In this document: positions 1 through 5,305 of the stretch, one piece after another | How positions within the stretch are numbered: position 1 is the stretch's first letter | How the letters are laid out: the number at the start of each line of letters is the position of its first letter | Source of the DNA: Ruminococcus flavefaciens | GTDB taxonomy: Bacteria; Bacillota; Clostridia; Oscillospirales; Ruminococcaceae | NCBI GenBank assembly: GCA_902792495.1 | Contig: CADBAC010000150.1 | Span: forward strand, 1 to 7,110 | DNA: 7,110 bases | Direction of reading: 5' to 3' | Position numbers and translations under genes: made by a program | Notes under the pieces: generated by a model | The model's input: only the letters and a program-made list of their open reading frames with translations | Told to the model about the DNA's origin: nothing | Database searches by the model: none

Positions 1-79
1 TGGTGGAACTGGTAGACACATCGGTCTTAAGAATCGATGTCACTGTGACGTAAGAGTTCGAATCTCTTAAGCCGGACCA
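1..79 (+). tRNA. tRNA-Leu(UAA), 5' end cut by window edge
   Basis: This is a class II tRNA that reads UUA codons. The window opens at tRNA position 8 (TGG...), so the seven 5' acceptor bases lie outside it. The D arm is seen at GTGG...GACAC. The anticodon stem is TCGGT/ATCGA around the loop CTTAAGA, giving anticodon TAA. A long variable arm follows (GTCA-CTG-TGAC), as expected for Leu. The T arm is AAGAG-TTCGAAT-CTCTT. The 3' acceptor strand AAGCCGG, discriminator A and an encoded CCA (77-79) are present. All visible stems pair. The promoter would be upstream of the window. Confidence 0.95.
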
Positions 80-467
80 GAGAAAGAAATAACACATGAC
101 ACACGCTCACCAAGTGCGTTGGTAAAGAACCCGGGAGTCGTAGGGGCAAACTATCCTACACGTTATTTCTTTTCTTGTCATGCTCCAGATTTGATCTTAG
201 ACGGGGGCCATAGCTCCGGCATGCACGATAATATGGTCATCGTTAAAAATCCAGAAAATAGTAACTCACATAATTACTGGAAGGGATGCTCGTCACATCT
301 TCGGGTACTTTCTAAGATCAAGTATATTGAATAATTGAGATGTGGTAATAATTTAACCACTCGGAATTTTTATGTGCCGATAGTTTAAGTAAAAAAATAC
401 AATTAATTCGATATACATTTATATCGGGAATATGAGGTAGCTCCTTATAGACCCGCCATGGTGATAT
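80..467. other. Gene-free spacer with many short inverted repeats, no recognised gene
   Basis: This 388-nt stretch lies between tRNA-Leu and the tRNA-Arg-like gene. Only short open frames without ribosome binding sites cross it, and none resembles a known protein. Several potential stems are visible: GTAGG/CCTAC (140-159), AGTAA/TTACT near 260-280, CACATCT/AGATGTG (about 294-345), GTGGT/ACCAC (about 343-361), TCGG/CCGA (361-380), and a 7-bp CGATATA/TATATCG with a CATT loop (about 409-426). The element AGAAAGAAATAAC near 81-93 recurs inverted near 163-176 with one extra base. It could be a structured RNA, the decayed remains of an insertion, or plain AT-rich spacer. I recognise no RNA family. 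Confidence 0.4.
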
Positions 468-585
468 GTGATGGAAGTTCAGCGGATGGAACACCGCCGA
501 CGTTTTATTGGAATGCATGAGTTTCAATGAAGCACCACGCCGTAGGGCTAAGCGGAGGTCGTGGGTTCAAATCCCACTCATCACA
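468..585 (+). tRNA. tRNA-Arg-like gene with about 45-nt insertion in the anticodon arm (intron-like or pseudo-tRNA)
   Basis: The body of a tRNA is clear. The acceptor strands GTGATGG (468-474) and TCATCAC (578-584) pair over 7 bp with one G-T, discriminator A585. The D arm is GTTC/GAAC (477-480, 489-492). The variable loop is AGGTC, and the T arm GTGGG-TTCAAAT-CCCAC (561-577) is perfect. The bases GATAT and ATATC outside the gene extend the acceptor helix to 12 bp. The anticodon arm should be 17 nt but spans 62 nt (494-555). Its outer bases CCGC/GCGG still pair, and the C498-A551 position does not. The extra segment holds its own 7-bp hairpin, ATTGGAA/TTTCAAT (507-528). No normal anticodon loop can be read, so Arg identity is only a guess from the D arm and the CTAAGCGG flank. 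No CCA is encoded. At about 45 nt the insert is far too small for a group I intron. It could be a broken tRNA, a relic of an excised element or an unknown intron. Confidence 0.6.
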
Positions 586-600
586 TATCTAAATAAATAT

Positions 601-677
601 CCGGATGTAACTCAGTTTGGTAGAGTGCTTGCTTTGGGAGCAAGATGCCGCAGGTTCAAGTCCTGTCGCCTCGACCA
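601..677 (+). tRNA. tRNA-Pro(UGG) with mismatched acceptor stem
   Basis: The D stem is ACTC/GAGT with a normal TGGTA loop. The anticodon arm is CTTGC-TTTGGGA-GCAAG, giving anticodon TGG (Pro). The T arm is GCAGG-TTCAAGT-CCTGT, and CCA is encoded at 675-677. The acceptor stem is poor: CCGGATG against CGCCTCG leaves C2-C71 and A5-C68 unpaired, plus two G-T wobbles. As I recall Firmicute tRNA-Pro genes, the stem is normally fully paired (CGGGATG type). The gene may be decaying, may be a second non-essential copy, or may carry sequence errors. Identity as Pro is firm; function is uncertain. Confidence 0.85.
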
Positions 678-680
678 GAA

Positions 681-725
681 CTTTTTCAAAAAGCTTCAAA
701 AAAACTTGAAAAAATTTTGAAAAAG
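681..725. repeat. AT-rich nested palindrome between tRNA-Pro and the tRNA-Thr promoter
   Basis: CTTTTTCAAAA (681-691) is repeated exactly inverted as TTTTGAAAAAG (715-725), an 11-bp stem. Inside it TTCAA (695-699) faces TTGAA (706-710). The element starts 3 nt after the CCA of tRNA-Pro and ends 3 nt before the -35 box at 729. It could serve as a weak processing or termination structure for the upstream tRNAs, or as a protein binding site at the promoter. There is no GC-rich stem and no clean T tract, so a standard terminator is not supported. Confidence 0.5.
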
Positions 726-728
726 GTC

Positions 729-757
729 TTGACAAATGAAAAGAAGTGTGATATAAT
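729..757 (+). promoter_or_regulatory. Consensus sigma-A promoter for tRNA-Thr/tRNA-Tyr
   Basis: A perfect -35 TTGACA (729-734) and a perfect -10 TATAAT (752-757) are separated by 17 nt. Transcription would start near 764, about 9 nt before tRNA-Thr. A full-consensus promoter fits a stable-RNA transcription unit ending at the hairpin at 972-1003. Confidence 0.92.
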
Positions 758-772
758 AATTAAGCAATAAGC

Positions 773-848
773 GCTGGTGTAGCTCAGTTGGTAGAGCAGC
801 TGATTTGTAATCAGCAGGTCGGGGGTTCGAGTCCGTCCACCAGCTCCA
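773..848 (+). tRNA. tRNA-Thr(UGU) with one T-stem mismatch
   Basis: The acceptor GCTGGTG/CACCAGC is fully paired, with discriminator T and encoded CCA (846-848). The D arm is GCTC/GAGC. The anticodon arm GCTGA-TTTGTAA-TCAGC gives anticodon TGT, reading ACA. The T arm GGGGG-TTCGAGT-CCGTC has an unexpected G823-G835 clash and a G-T at its base; a C at 835 would restore the usual stem. It is the first gene after the consensus promoter at 729-757 and lies 34 nt before tRNA-Tyr. The rest of the fold is intact, so I expect a working tRNA or a single base error. Confidence 0.93.
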
Positions 849-882
849 TTATTTTGCTTAAATGAAGTATCATGCTTCATAT

Positions 883-968
883 GGGAGAGTTCCCGAGTGG
901 CCAAAGGGGGCAGACTGTAAATCTGTTGCTTTCATGCTTCGATGGTTCAAATCCATCCTCTCCCACCA
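883..968 (+). tRNA. tRNA-Tyr(GUA)
   Basis: This is a class II tRNA. The acceptor GGGAGAG/CTCTCCC is fully paired, with discriminator A and encoded CCA (966-968). The anticodon stem GCAGA/TCTGT encloses the loop CTGTAAA, anticodon GTA. A variable arm (TGC-TTTCAT-GCT type) precedes the T arm GATGG-TTCAAAT-CCATC. All stems are good. It shares a transcription unit with tRNA-Thr and is followed after 3 nt by a terminator hairpin. Confidence 0.97.
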
Positions 969-971
969 CTA

Positions 972-1003
972 AGCCCCGAGCAAAATCGGGGCTATTTTAA
1001 TTT
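972..1003 (+). terminator. Rho-independent terminator of the tRNA operon
   Basis: An 8-bp GC-rich stem, AGCCCCGA (972-979) with TCGGGGCT (986-993), encloses the loop GCAAAA and is followed by ATTTTAATTT. The T tract is interrupted by A, so read-through into the gene at 1019 is possible. The ribosome binding site of that gene starts immediately after it. Confidence 0.85.
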
Positions 1004-1018
1004 AAAGGGGTATTAATT

Positions 1019-1417
1019 ATGTTCTGGACTAATCTTGTAAAAACTATTGCCAAGGTACTTCTGGTTGTAATGCTCATCGCTGTATTCATTGCATTCATCG
1101 GTGCGGTAAGGATCAGCGTCGTTTCCGGTCTCATTACTCTCGTTGGAGGATGCGTCGGTTCATTTGTTGCTGTTTCAGGCATCATGATGATCTGCGAGAT
1201 CTCAGAGAATATCGCTGCTATCAAGAATCACCTGACAGGTACAACTTCTAATACAACTGAGCCTATCAGCTTCAACAGCATTGCTCATAATCTTGGCGTT
1301 AACCTTAATAATCAGAATAACACTGCTCAGTCTGCTGCTCCTGCACAGCCTGTTGCACCTGTACAGCCTGCTGCACCTGCGCAGGAAGAGTCAAAGCCTG
1401 TTGATCTCAGCAAATAA
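1019..1417 (+). CDS. Small two-helix membrane protein with Pro/Ala/Gln-rich tail, unknown function
   Basis: This 132-residue protein starts at an ATG preceded by AAAGGGG (1004-1010) with 8-nt spacing. Two hydrophobic segments (about residues 10-30 and 34-58) are joined by a very short turn containing Arg31, so it should sit in the membrane as a helical hairpin. A short amphipathic stretch follows (EISENIAAIKNHL, residues 60-72), then an Asn/Thr-rich linker and a low-complexity tail near residues 100-125 with AP(A/V)QP-type repeats. The layout of two helices followed by an ENIAAIK-like segment recalls small clostridial membrane proteins of the DUF4282 kind, but I cannot confirm a family. No separate promoter is visible between the tRNA-Tyr terminator and the gene, so it may depend on read-through from the tRNA promoter. 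Function is unknown. Confidence 0.8.
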   Translation: MFWTNLVKTIAKVLLVVMLIAVFIAFIGAVRISVVSGLITLVGGCVGSFVAVSGIMMICEISENIAAIKNHLTGTTSNTTEPISFNSIAHNLGVNLNNQNNTAQSAAPAQPVAPVQPAAPAQEESKPVDLSK

Positions 1418-1426
1418 TGATTTGAC

Positions 1427-1482
1427 GGCACCTTGAGTGTGCCTTTGAAAAAGTACCTTGCTTTAACGGCAAGGACTTTTTT
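1427..1482 (+). terminator. Tandem hairpins ending in a rho-independent terminator
   Basis: A first hairpin pairs GGCAC (1427-1431) with GTGCC (1439-1443), followed by TTTGAAAAAG. A second, stronger one pairs CCTTGC (1456-1461) with GCAAGG (1469-1474), extended by AGT/ACT with one bulge, and runs into six T (1477-1482). The second is a convincing intrinsic terminator for the gene ending at 1417. Confidence 0.85.
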
Positions 1483-1500
1483 ATGCCCGGAAAAAAAGAG

Positions 1501-1526
1501 GATTTGCATTAAAACTTATGCGAATC
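1501..1526 (+). promoter_or_regulatory. Hairpin just upstream of the 1555 gene's ribosome binding site
   Basis: GATTTGCAT (1501-1509) pairs with ATGCGAATC (1518-1526) over 9 bp with one T-G, loop TAAAACTT. It ends 14 nt before AGGAG (1541-1545). It has no T tract, so it is not a terminator. A leader structure or a dyad operator are both possible. A weak promoter-like TTGCAT (1504-1509) overlaps it, but no good -10 follows. Confidence 0.45.
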
Positions 1527-1554
1527 GTTAAATAAAGTATAGGAGATGAACGAT

Positions 1555-2067
1555 ATGCCCGCAGTAAGAACTACGCCTTCTGTTGAAGCTTTTAAAAAAT
1601 ACTGGTGGAACAGAAAAGCTACTATGACCAATCTGATCCTGTGGATCGTACTTATTGTTATTGACATTCTGCTTATTATCGGCGGTGCACTTACTCCCGG
1701 GGCAGGTCCTGACAGTTTCCTTATGTTTTTTGTCATCCTGGGCATTATATATATCATCAGGATGGTGAATACTCCTCAGAAACTCTACGACAGGGTAACT
1801 AAGATATCTCCCGATCAGGTGGAGACCGTGGCTTTCGGTGACATCGGCTTCACTGTTGAATTAAGAGGTACTAATGTCATGGAACATAAGGAGATACCCT
1901 ATGTCCGTGTGACTTCAGCTCAGTACAAAGACGGCTGGTTCTATATCGTCGTCGATCAGATGTACACTAATTTTTTCTGTACTTCCGATTTCATCGAGGG
2001 TTCTCCCGAGGAACTGCTGAATATTCTCAGCGCTAAAGTCGGAAACAGATTGACTGTAAAAATGTAA
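1555..2067 (+). CDS. Two-helix membrane protein with YcxB-like soluble domain
   Basis: This protein has 170 residues from the ATG at 1555. The ATG at 1546 abuts AGGAG (1541-1545) with no spacer, whereas 1555 has 9-nt spacing, so I choose 1555. After a charged N-terminus (KKYWWNRK, residues 14-21), helices run at about 27-46 and 54-68. A cytoplasmic alpha/beta domain of about 100 residues follows. It contains FTVELRGTNV, an IPY...V strand and GWFYIVVDQMYTNFFC, then an acidic SPEELLNILSAKVG helix. That order (membrane hairpin, strands, then an 'E-ELLNIL' helix) resembles the YcxB-like family, whose function is unknown. This is a family-level guess from pattern only. The next gene begins 14 nt after its stop, so the two are probably co-transcribed. 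The upstream terminator separates it from the gene at 1019. Confidence 0.85.
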   Translation: MPAVRTTPSVEAFKKYWWNRKATMTNLILWIVLIVIDILLIIGGALTPGAGPDSFLMFFVILGIIYIIRMVNTPQKLYDRVTKISPDQVETVAFGDIGFTVELRGTNVMEHKEIPYVRVTSAQYKDGWFYIVVDQMYTNFFCTSDFIEGSPEELLNILSAKVGNRLTVKM

Positions 2068-2081
2068 AGGCGGAAAACAAC

Positions 2082-2447
2082 ATGAAAGAAGATAAGCGCT
2101 TCTATGAGGGATTTGAAGGTGAAAAGAAGTTCATCTTCTGCCTCTATGAAAATGGCACACCAATCGAAAAACTCCATCTGTGGGAAGGATACTTTGATGA
2201 TATACTCTCACTTATCCCTTACTCAGGCAAAAAATGGGAAGGTCTGGCTGAGTATTATCAGCTTGCCCTTGATTTCGATGACGAGCACTGGAAGGTGCCT
2301 TCATGCAGAAAAGCACTGGAACAGCTTGAAGCTATAGACAGGCACAGGATGAAGTATCCTCGCCGTTCCGACTGCTATGACGCAGTTGTTGAGCTTTTCC
2401 GCAAGGCTGTTTCCGGGAAGCTGGATGTTTATATAGATTGTGAATGA
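2082..2447 (+). CDS. Small soluble protein of unknown function
   Basis: This 121-residue protein has an AAAGGCGG ribosome binding site about 9 nt before the ATG, 14 nt downstream of the 1555 gene. It has no signal peptide or membrane helix. It is rich in charged and aromatic residues: an N-terminal strand-like segment (KKFIFCLYENGTPI), then LHLWEGYFDDILSLIPY, a WEGLAEYYQLA helix, an EHW motif near residue 68 and helices CRKALEQLEAID and YDAVVELFRKAV. The size and mostly helical, acidic character resemble many small stand-alone partner or immunity-type proteins, but there is no toxin gene beside it and I do not assign a role. It is followed by the hairpin at 2452. Confidence 0.75.
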   Translation: MKEDKRFYEGFEGEKKFIFCLYENGTPIEKLHLWEGYFDDILSLIPYSGKKWEGLAEYYQLALDFDDEHWKVPSCRKALEQLEAIDRHRMKYPRRSDCYDAVVELFRKAVSGKLDVYIDCE

Positions 2448-2451
2448 AAGT

Positions 2452-2635
2452 AACGGGATATGCCCGTTCATATAAAGAAGGATAAATATAATTAATTCGA
2501 CAATAAAATATCTATAAAACCGCCGAAGGCGGCATTCCGGGGTCAAGGGGGATGTTATCTCCCTTGCGGAGAGGGGTACGGGGAGAGGCAGAGCCTCTCC
2601 TAAGAAGTAGTGTGACGAGCGTAGCTATGTCACAC
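2452..2635 (+). repeat. Array of five hairpins in the spacer upstream of typA
   Basis: This gene-free spacer (2448-2775) holds consecutive stem-loops. H0: AACGGG/CCCGTT (2452-2468), loop ATATG, no T tract. H1: CCGCC/GGCGG (2520-2532), loop GAA. H2: CAAGGGGGAT/ATCTCCCTTG (2544-2566), 10 bp with one G-T, loop GTT. H3: GGAGAGGC/GCCTCTCC (2582-2600), 8 bp, loop AGA. H4: GTGTGAC/GTCACAC (2610-2635) with inner AGC/GCT. The short loops and perfect stems suggest dispersed palindromic repeats or a structured leader RNA. I see no clear promoter inside. The GACGAGCGTAGC core of H4 is similar in style to the palindromes at 6846-6917. Confidence 0.65.
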
Positions 2636-2714
2636 GGCTGTTTGACAAGTACTTCCCTCGGCGAAGACCGACGAAGAAATTATCGATATTTATTTGCCGA
2701 AGAAACAAAGCTGA

Positions 2715-2753
2715 AAACGGATATGCAGCCGTCTGACGGCTCTGCTTCCGTTT
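2715..2753 (+). promoter_or_regulatory. Long leader hairpin just before the typA ribosome binding site
   Basis: AAACGGA (2715-2721) pairs with TCCGTTT (2747-2753). Inside, GCAG/CTGC (2725-2728, 2742-2745) and CCG/CGG (2729-2731, 2737-2739) continue the stem around the loop TCTGA. It ends 8 nt before the GGAGG (2762-2766) that serves typA. Its place in the 5' leader allows a role in translation or mRNA stability; this is inference. Confidence 0.5.
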
Positions 2754-2775
2754 ATCGTGTTGGAGGAAAGAAAAT

Positions 2776-4608
2776 ATGATCAGAGAAGATTTAAGAAACA
2801 TCGCTATCATTGCCCACGTTGACCACGGTAAGACTACCCTCGTTGACGAAATGCTCAAGCAGGGCGGTGTGTTCCGTGAGAATCAGGCTGTTGCCGAGAG
2901 AGTTATGGACTCAAACGACATCGAGCGTGAAAGAGGTATCACTATCCTTGCGAAGAATACTTCCGTAATGTACAACGACATCAAGATCAACATCATCGAC
3001 ACCCCCGGCCATGCTGACTTCGGCGGAGAGGTTGAGCGTGTACTGGAAATGGTTGACGGCGTTCTCCTGCTTGTTGACGCTGCTGAAGGCCCTATGCCGC
3101 AGACTCGTTTCGTTCTCTCAAAGGCACTGGAAATGGGCCACAAAATCATCGTTGTCGTAAACAAGATAGACCGTCCCGACGCTCGTCTTGACGAGATCGG
3201 CGATGAAGTTCTTGAACTTCTCCTTGACCTTGACGCTAACGAGGAACAGCTTGAGTCTCCTCTGCTTTTCTGCTCAGGCAGAAGCGGTACAGCTTCACTC
3301 AGCCAGTATGAAGCAGGCACAGACTTAAAGCCGCTTTTCGATACTATCATCAACTACATAGAGCCTCCTAAGGGCGAACCCGAAGAGCCGCTCCAGATGC
3401 TTATCTCCTCTATCGACTACAATGAGTATGTCGGACGTATCGGTATCGGCCGTATCGTAAGAGGCAGCATCAAGGTAAACCAGCCGGTCACTGTCTGTGA
3501 TTACACAGGCTCTAAGCAGAACTACAACTCCAAGATCGTTTCACTTCTCCAGATTCAGGGACTTAACCGTGTTCCTGTTCAGGAGGCTACAGTGGGCGAT
3601 ATCGTGTGGATATCAGGTATCGAAGGCATCACTATCGGCGATACTATCTGCGCTACAGATGCTCCCGAGCCGCTGCCTTTCGTTAAGATAAGCGAACCTA
3701 CAGTTGAAATGACTTTCGCTGTAAACGACAGCCCCTTCGCAGGCAAGGAAGGTAAGTTCGTTACTTCCCGTCAGCTCCGTGAGAGACTTTTCAAGGAACT
3801 GCTCAAGGACGTTTCTCTCCGTGTTGAGGAGACCGACAACACAGACGCATTCCGTGTTGCAGGCCGTGGTGAGATGCATCTTTCCATCCTTATCGAGAAT
3901 ATGCGCCGTGAGGGCTATGAGCTTTCAGTTTCAACTCCCCGTGTACTGTTCAAGACAGGCGAAAACGGCGAGAGAACAGAGCCTATCGAGCGTCTTGTTA
4001 TCGATGTTCCTGCTGACTGCGTTGGCTCAGTCATGGAGAAGATAGGCGCACGTAAGGGCGAAATGGTAGATATGCACCCACAGGGCACACGTACAAGAAT
4101 TGAATTCCTCGTTCCTGCAAGAGGTCTTTTCGGCTACAAGAGCGAATTCCTTACCGATACTAAGGGTGAGGGCATCATGAGCCACGTTTTCGACAGTTAT
4201 CAGCCATACAAGGGCGATATCGAGCGCAGAAACACAGGTTCACTTGTTTCCTTCGAGACAGGCGAGGCTGTTACTTACGGTCTCTACAACGCTCAGGAAA
4301 GAGGTCAGCTCTTCATCACATCAGGTACTCCTGTTTACGAGGGAATGGTCGTAGGTGCTTCACCTAAGGTCGAAGACCTCGTTGTCAACGTATGCAAGAA
4401 GAAGCACCTGACTAATACCCGTGCAAGCGGAAGCGATGACGCACTTCGTCTTGTACCTCCGAGAGTTCTCAGCCTTGAGGACTGCCTGGAATTCCTTGCT
4501 GACGACGAACTTCTTGAAGTAACTCCTGAGTCTCTCCGTATCAGAAAGAGAATACTCAGCAATCAGCAGAGAGCTAAGATAAGAGGAAACGCTGCAAAGA
4601 ATCAGTGA
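2776..4608 (+). CDS. typA: Ribosome-associated GTPase TypA/BipA
   Basis: This 610-residue protein is full length for the family. TypA/BipA is a cytoplasmic translational GTPase of the EF-G superfamily that binds the 70S ribosome. In known bacteria it supports 50S assembly and growth under cold or other stress. All GTPase motifs are visible: G1 AHVDHGKT (13-20), switch I with RERGIT (51-56), G3 DTPGH (75-79), G4 NKID (129-132) and a G5-like SGRSG (167-171). Domain II (beta barrel) lies at about 200-290, and an EF-G III-like domain at about 305-385 (FAGKEGKFVTSRQLRERL). An EF-G V-like domain follows at about 395-480, then the TypA-specific C-terminal domain to the end, with the hallmark LFGYKSEFLTDTKGEG. 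GGAGG at 2762-2766 lies 9 nt before the ATG. The hairpin leader upstream may regulate it. Downstream surface-protein genes follow after 37 nt without an evident terminator. Confidence 0.97.
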   Translation: MIREDLRNIAIIAHVDHGKTTLVDEMLKQGGVFRENQAVAERVMDSNDIERERGITILAKNTSVMYNDIKINIIDTPGHADFGGEVERVLEMVDGVLLLVDAAEGPMPQTRFVLSKALEMGHKIIVVVNKIDRPDARLDEIGDEVLELLLDLDANEEQLESPLLFCSGRSGTASLSQYEAGTDLKPLFDTIINYIEPPKGEPEEPLQMLISSIDYNEYVGRIGIGRIVRGSIKVNQPVTVCDYTGSKQNYNSKIVSLLQIQGLNRVPVQEATVGDIVWISGIEGITIGDTICATDAPEPLPFVKISEPTVEMTFAVNDSPFAGKEGKFVTSRQLRERLFKELLKDVSLRVEETDNTDAFRVAGRGEMHLSILIENMRREGYELSVSTPRVLFKTGENGERTEPIERLVIDVPADCVGSVMEKIGARKGEMVDMHPQGTRTRIEFLVPARGLFGYKSEFLTDTKGEGIMSHVFDSYQPYKGDIERRNTGSLVSFETGEAVTYGLYNAQERGQLFITSGTPVYEGMVVGASPKVEDLVVNVCKKKHLTNTRASGSDDALRLVPPRVLSLEDCLEFLADDELLEVTPESLRIRKRILSNQQRAKIRGNAAKNQ

Positions 4609-4628
4609 TTGCAGCTGACATAACAAGC

Positions 4629-4661
4629 CTGCGGGCGGAGCGGAAATGCGCTGCCCCGCAG
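4629..4661 (+). promoter_or_regulatory. Hairpin enclosing the ribosome binding site and start codon of the LRR gene
   Basis: CTGCGGG (4629-4635) pairs with CCCGCAG (4655-4661). Within the loop, AGCG (4639-4642) can pair with CGCT (4649-4652). GGAG (4637-4640) is then partly in a stem and the ATG (4646-4648) sits in the inner loop. Such a fold could lower translation initiation unless ribosomes finishing typA open it. This is inference from pairing only. Confidence 0.45.
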
Positions 4662-5293
4662 TTGCCGTTACTGCCGGATGCAGCAAGGCCGAGGATGTTC
4701 AGCCTCAGCCATCAGAGGTGCAGCCTGAGACTGAAGAAGTTGTTACCGAGCCCGATTCATATGAACCTCTTGCTACCGTAAGAGAACGTAATATCGAGGA
4801 AGCAGGCGATTTCGACTACGAGATATACGAGGGCAGGACTATCATCACCAAGTATAACGGAAAGGCTTCAAACGTCGAGATACCTGCCGAGGTCGAGGGA
4901 GTTCCCGTCTGCGAGATAGGCTTCTACTGCTTTGAGGCAAACTATCAGCTGGAATCAGTTACTCTCCCCGAAACCGTTGATATTATCGGAGAGGGCGCAT
5001 TCATGGACTGCGGCTCACTTTCACAGATAAACATCCCCGCAAACCTTAAAGAAGTTCAGAGAGGCGCTTTTGTCGGATGTGTCAGCATCTCCGAAATGAC
5101 TCTCCCTGCAACCGTTACCCGTGTTCAGGAGGAAGCATTCACAGCCTGCGAGGGTATGACCTCACTGACTATTATGAATCCCGATCTTGCTTATGAGAAC
5201 TGGGGACTTGAAGACCTCCCGAATCTGGTAGTCTACGCTCCCGAAGGTTCTTCCGCAGCTGCATGGGCTTCTGCTATGGGCAAGCTGGGATAA
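4646..5293 (+). CDS. BspA-type leucine-rich repeat protein, probable lipoprotein with short signal peptide
   Basis: This 215-residue protein carries a C-terminal LRR_5 (BspA-type) domain. The repeats have a strict 23-residue period: LP or IP pairs at 107, 130 and 153 (a first IP at 79), AF at 118, 141 and 164, and Cys at 122, 145 and 168. The domain ends in the usual VYAPEGSSAAAWA cap. BspA-type repeats are common in secreted or surface proteins of gut Firmicutes and Bacteroidetes, where they bind proteins or host surfaces. The N-terminus has a lipobox VTAGC (Cys12) followed by a Pro/Glu-rich linker (residues 16-45), as in lipoproteins. However, only 11 residues precede the Cys, with no Lys/Arg-rich n-region beyond Arg2, so the signal peptide is stunted. 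The frame is closed by a stop at 4616-4618 with no other start. GGAG lies 5 nt before the ATG. It is 37 nt after typA, and the next gene begins 12 nt on. Confidence 0.88.
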   Translation: MRCPAVAVTAGCSKAEDVQPQPSEVQPETEEVVTEPDSYEPLATVRERNIEEAGDFDYEIYEGRTIITKYNGKASNVEIPAEVEGVPVCEIGFYCFEANYQLESVTLPETVDIIGEGAFMDCGSLSQINIPANLKEVQRGAFVGCVSISEMTLPATVTRVQEEAFTACEGMTSLTIMNPDLAYENWGLEDLPNLVVYAPEGSSAAAWASAMGKLG

Positions 5294-5305
5294 AGGAGAA
5301 TGATG

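Noticed and set aside
104..166. Possible degenerate tRNA (GTTGGTA D-loop-like and GTAGG...CCTAC T-arm-like bases)
   Set aside because: The apparent T loop is 10 nt and lacks TTC. No D stem or acceptor stem can be paired at the required distances.
119..334. 71-codon plus-strand open frame in the orphan spacer
   Set aside because: It has a TTG start without a ribosome binding site, no family resemblance, and lies in a region dominated by inverted repeats.
468..585. tmRNA or group I intron-containing tRNA
   Set aside because: A complete D stem and the short 118-nt length exclude tmRNA. The insert is too short for a group I intron core and shows no P7-like sequence.
2642..2670. TTGACA at 2642-2647 as a typA promoter
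   Set aside because: No -10-like hexamer occurs at 16-18 nt spacing; the bases there read AGACCG or similar.
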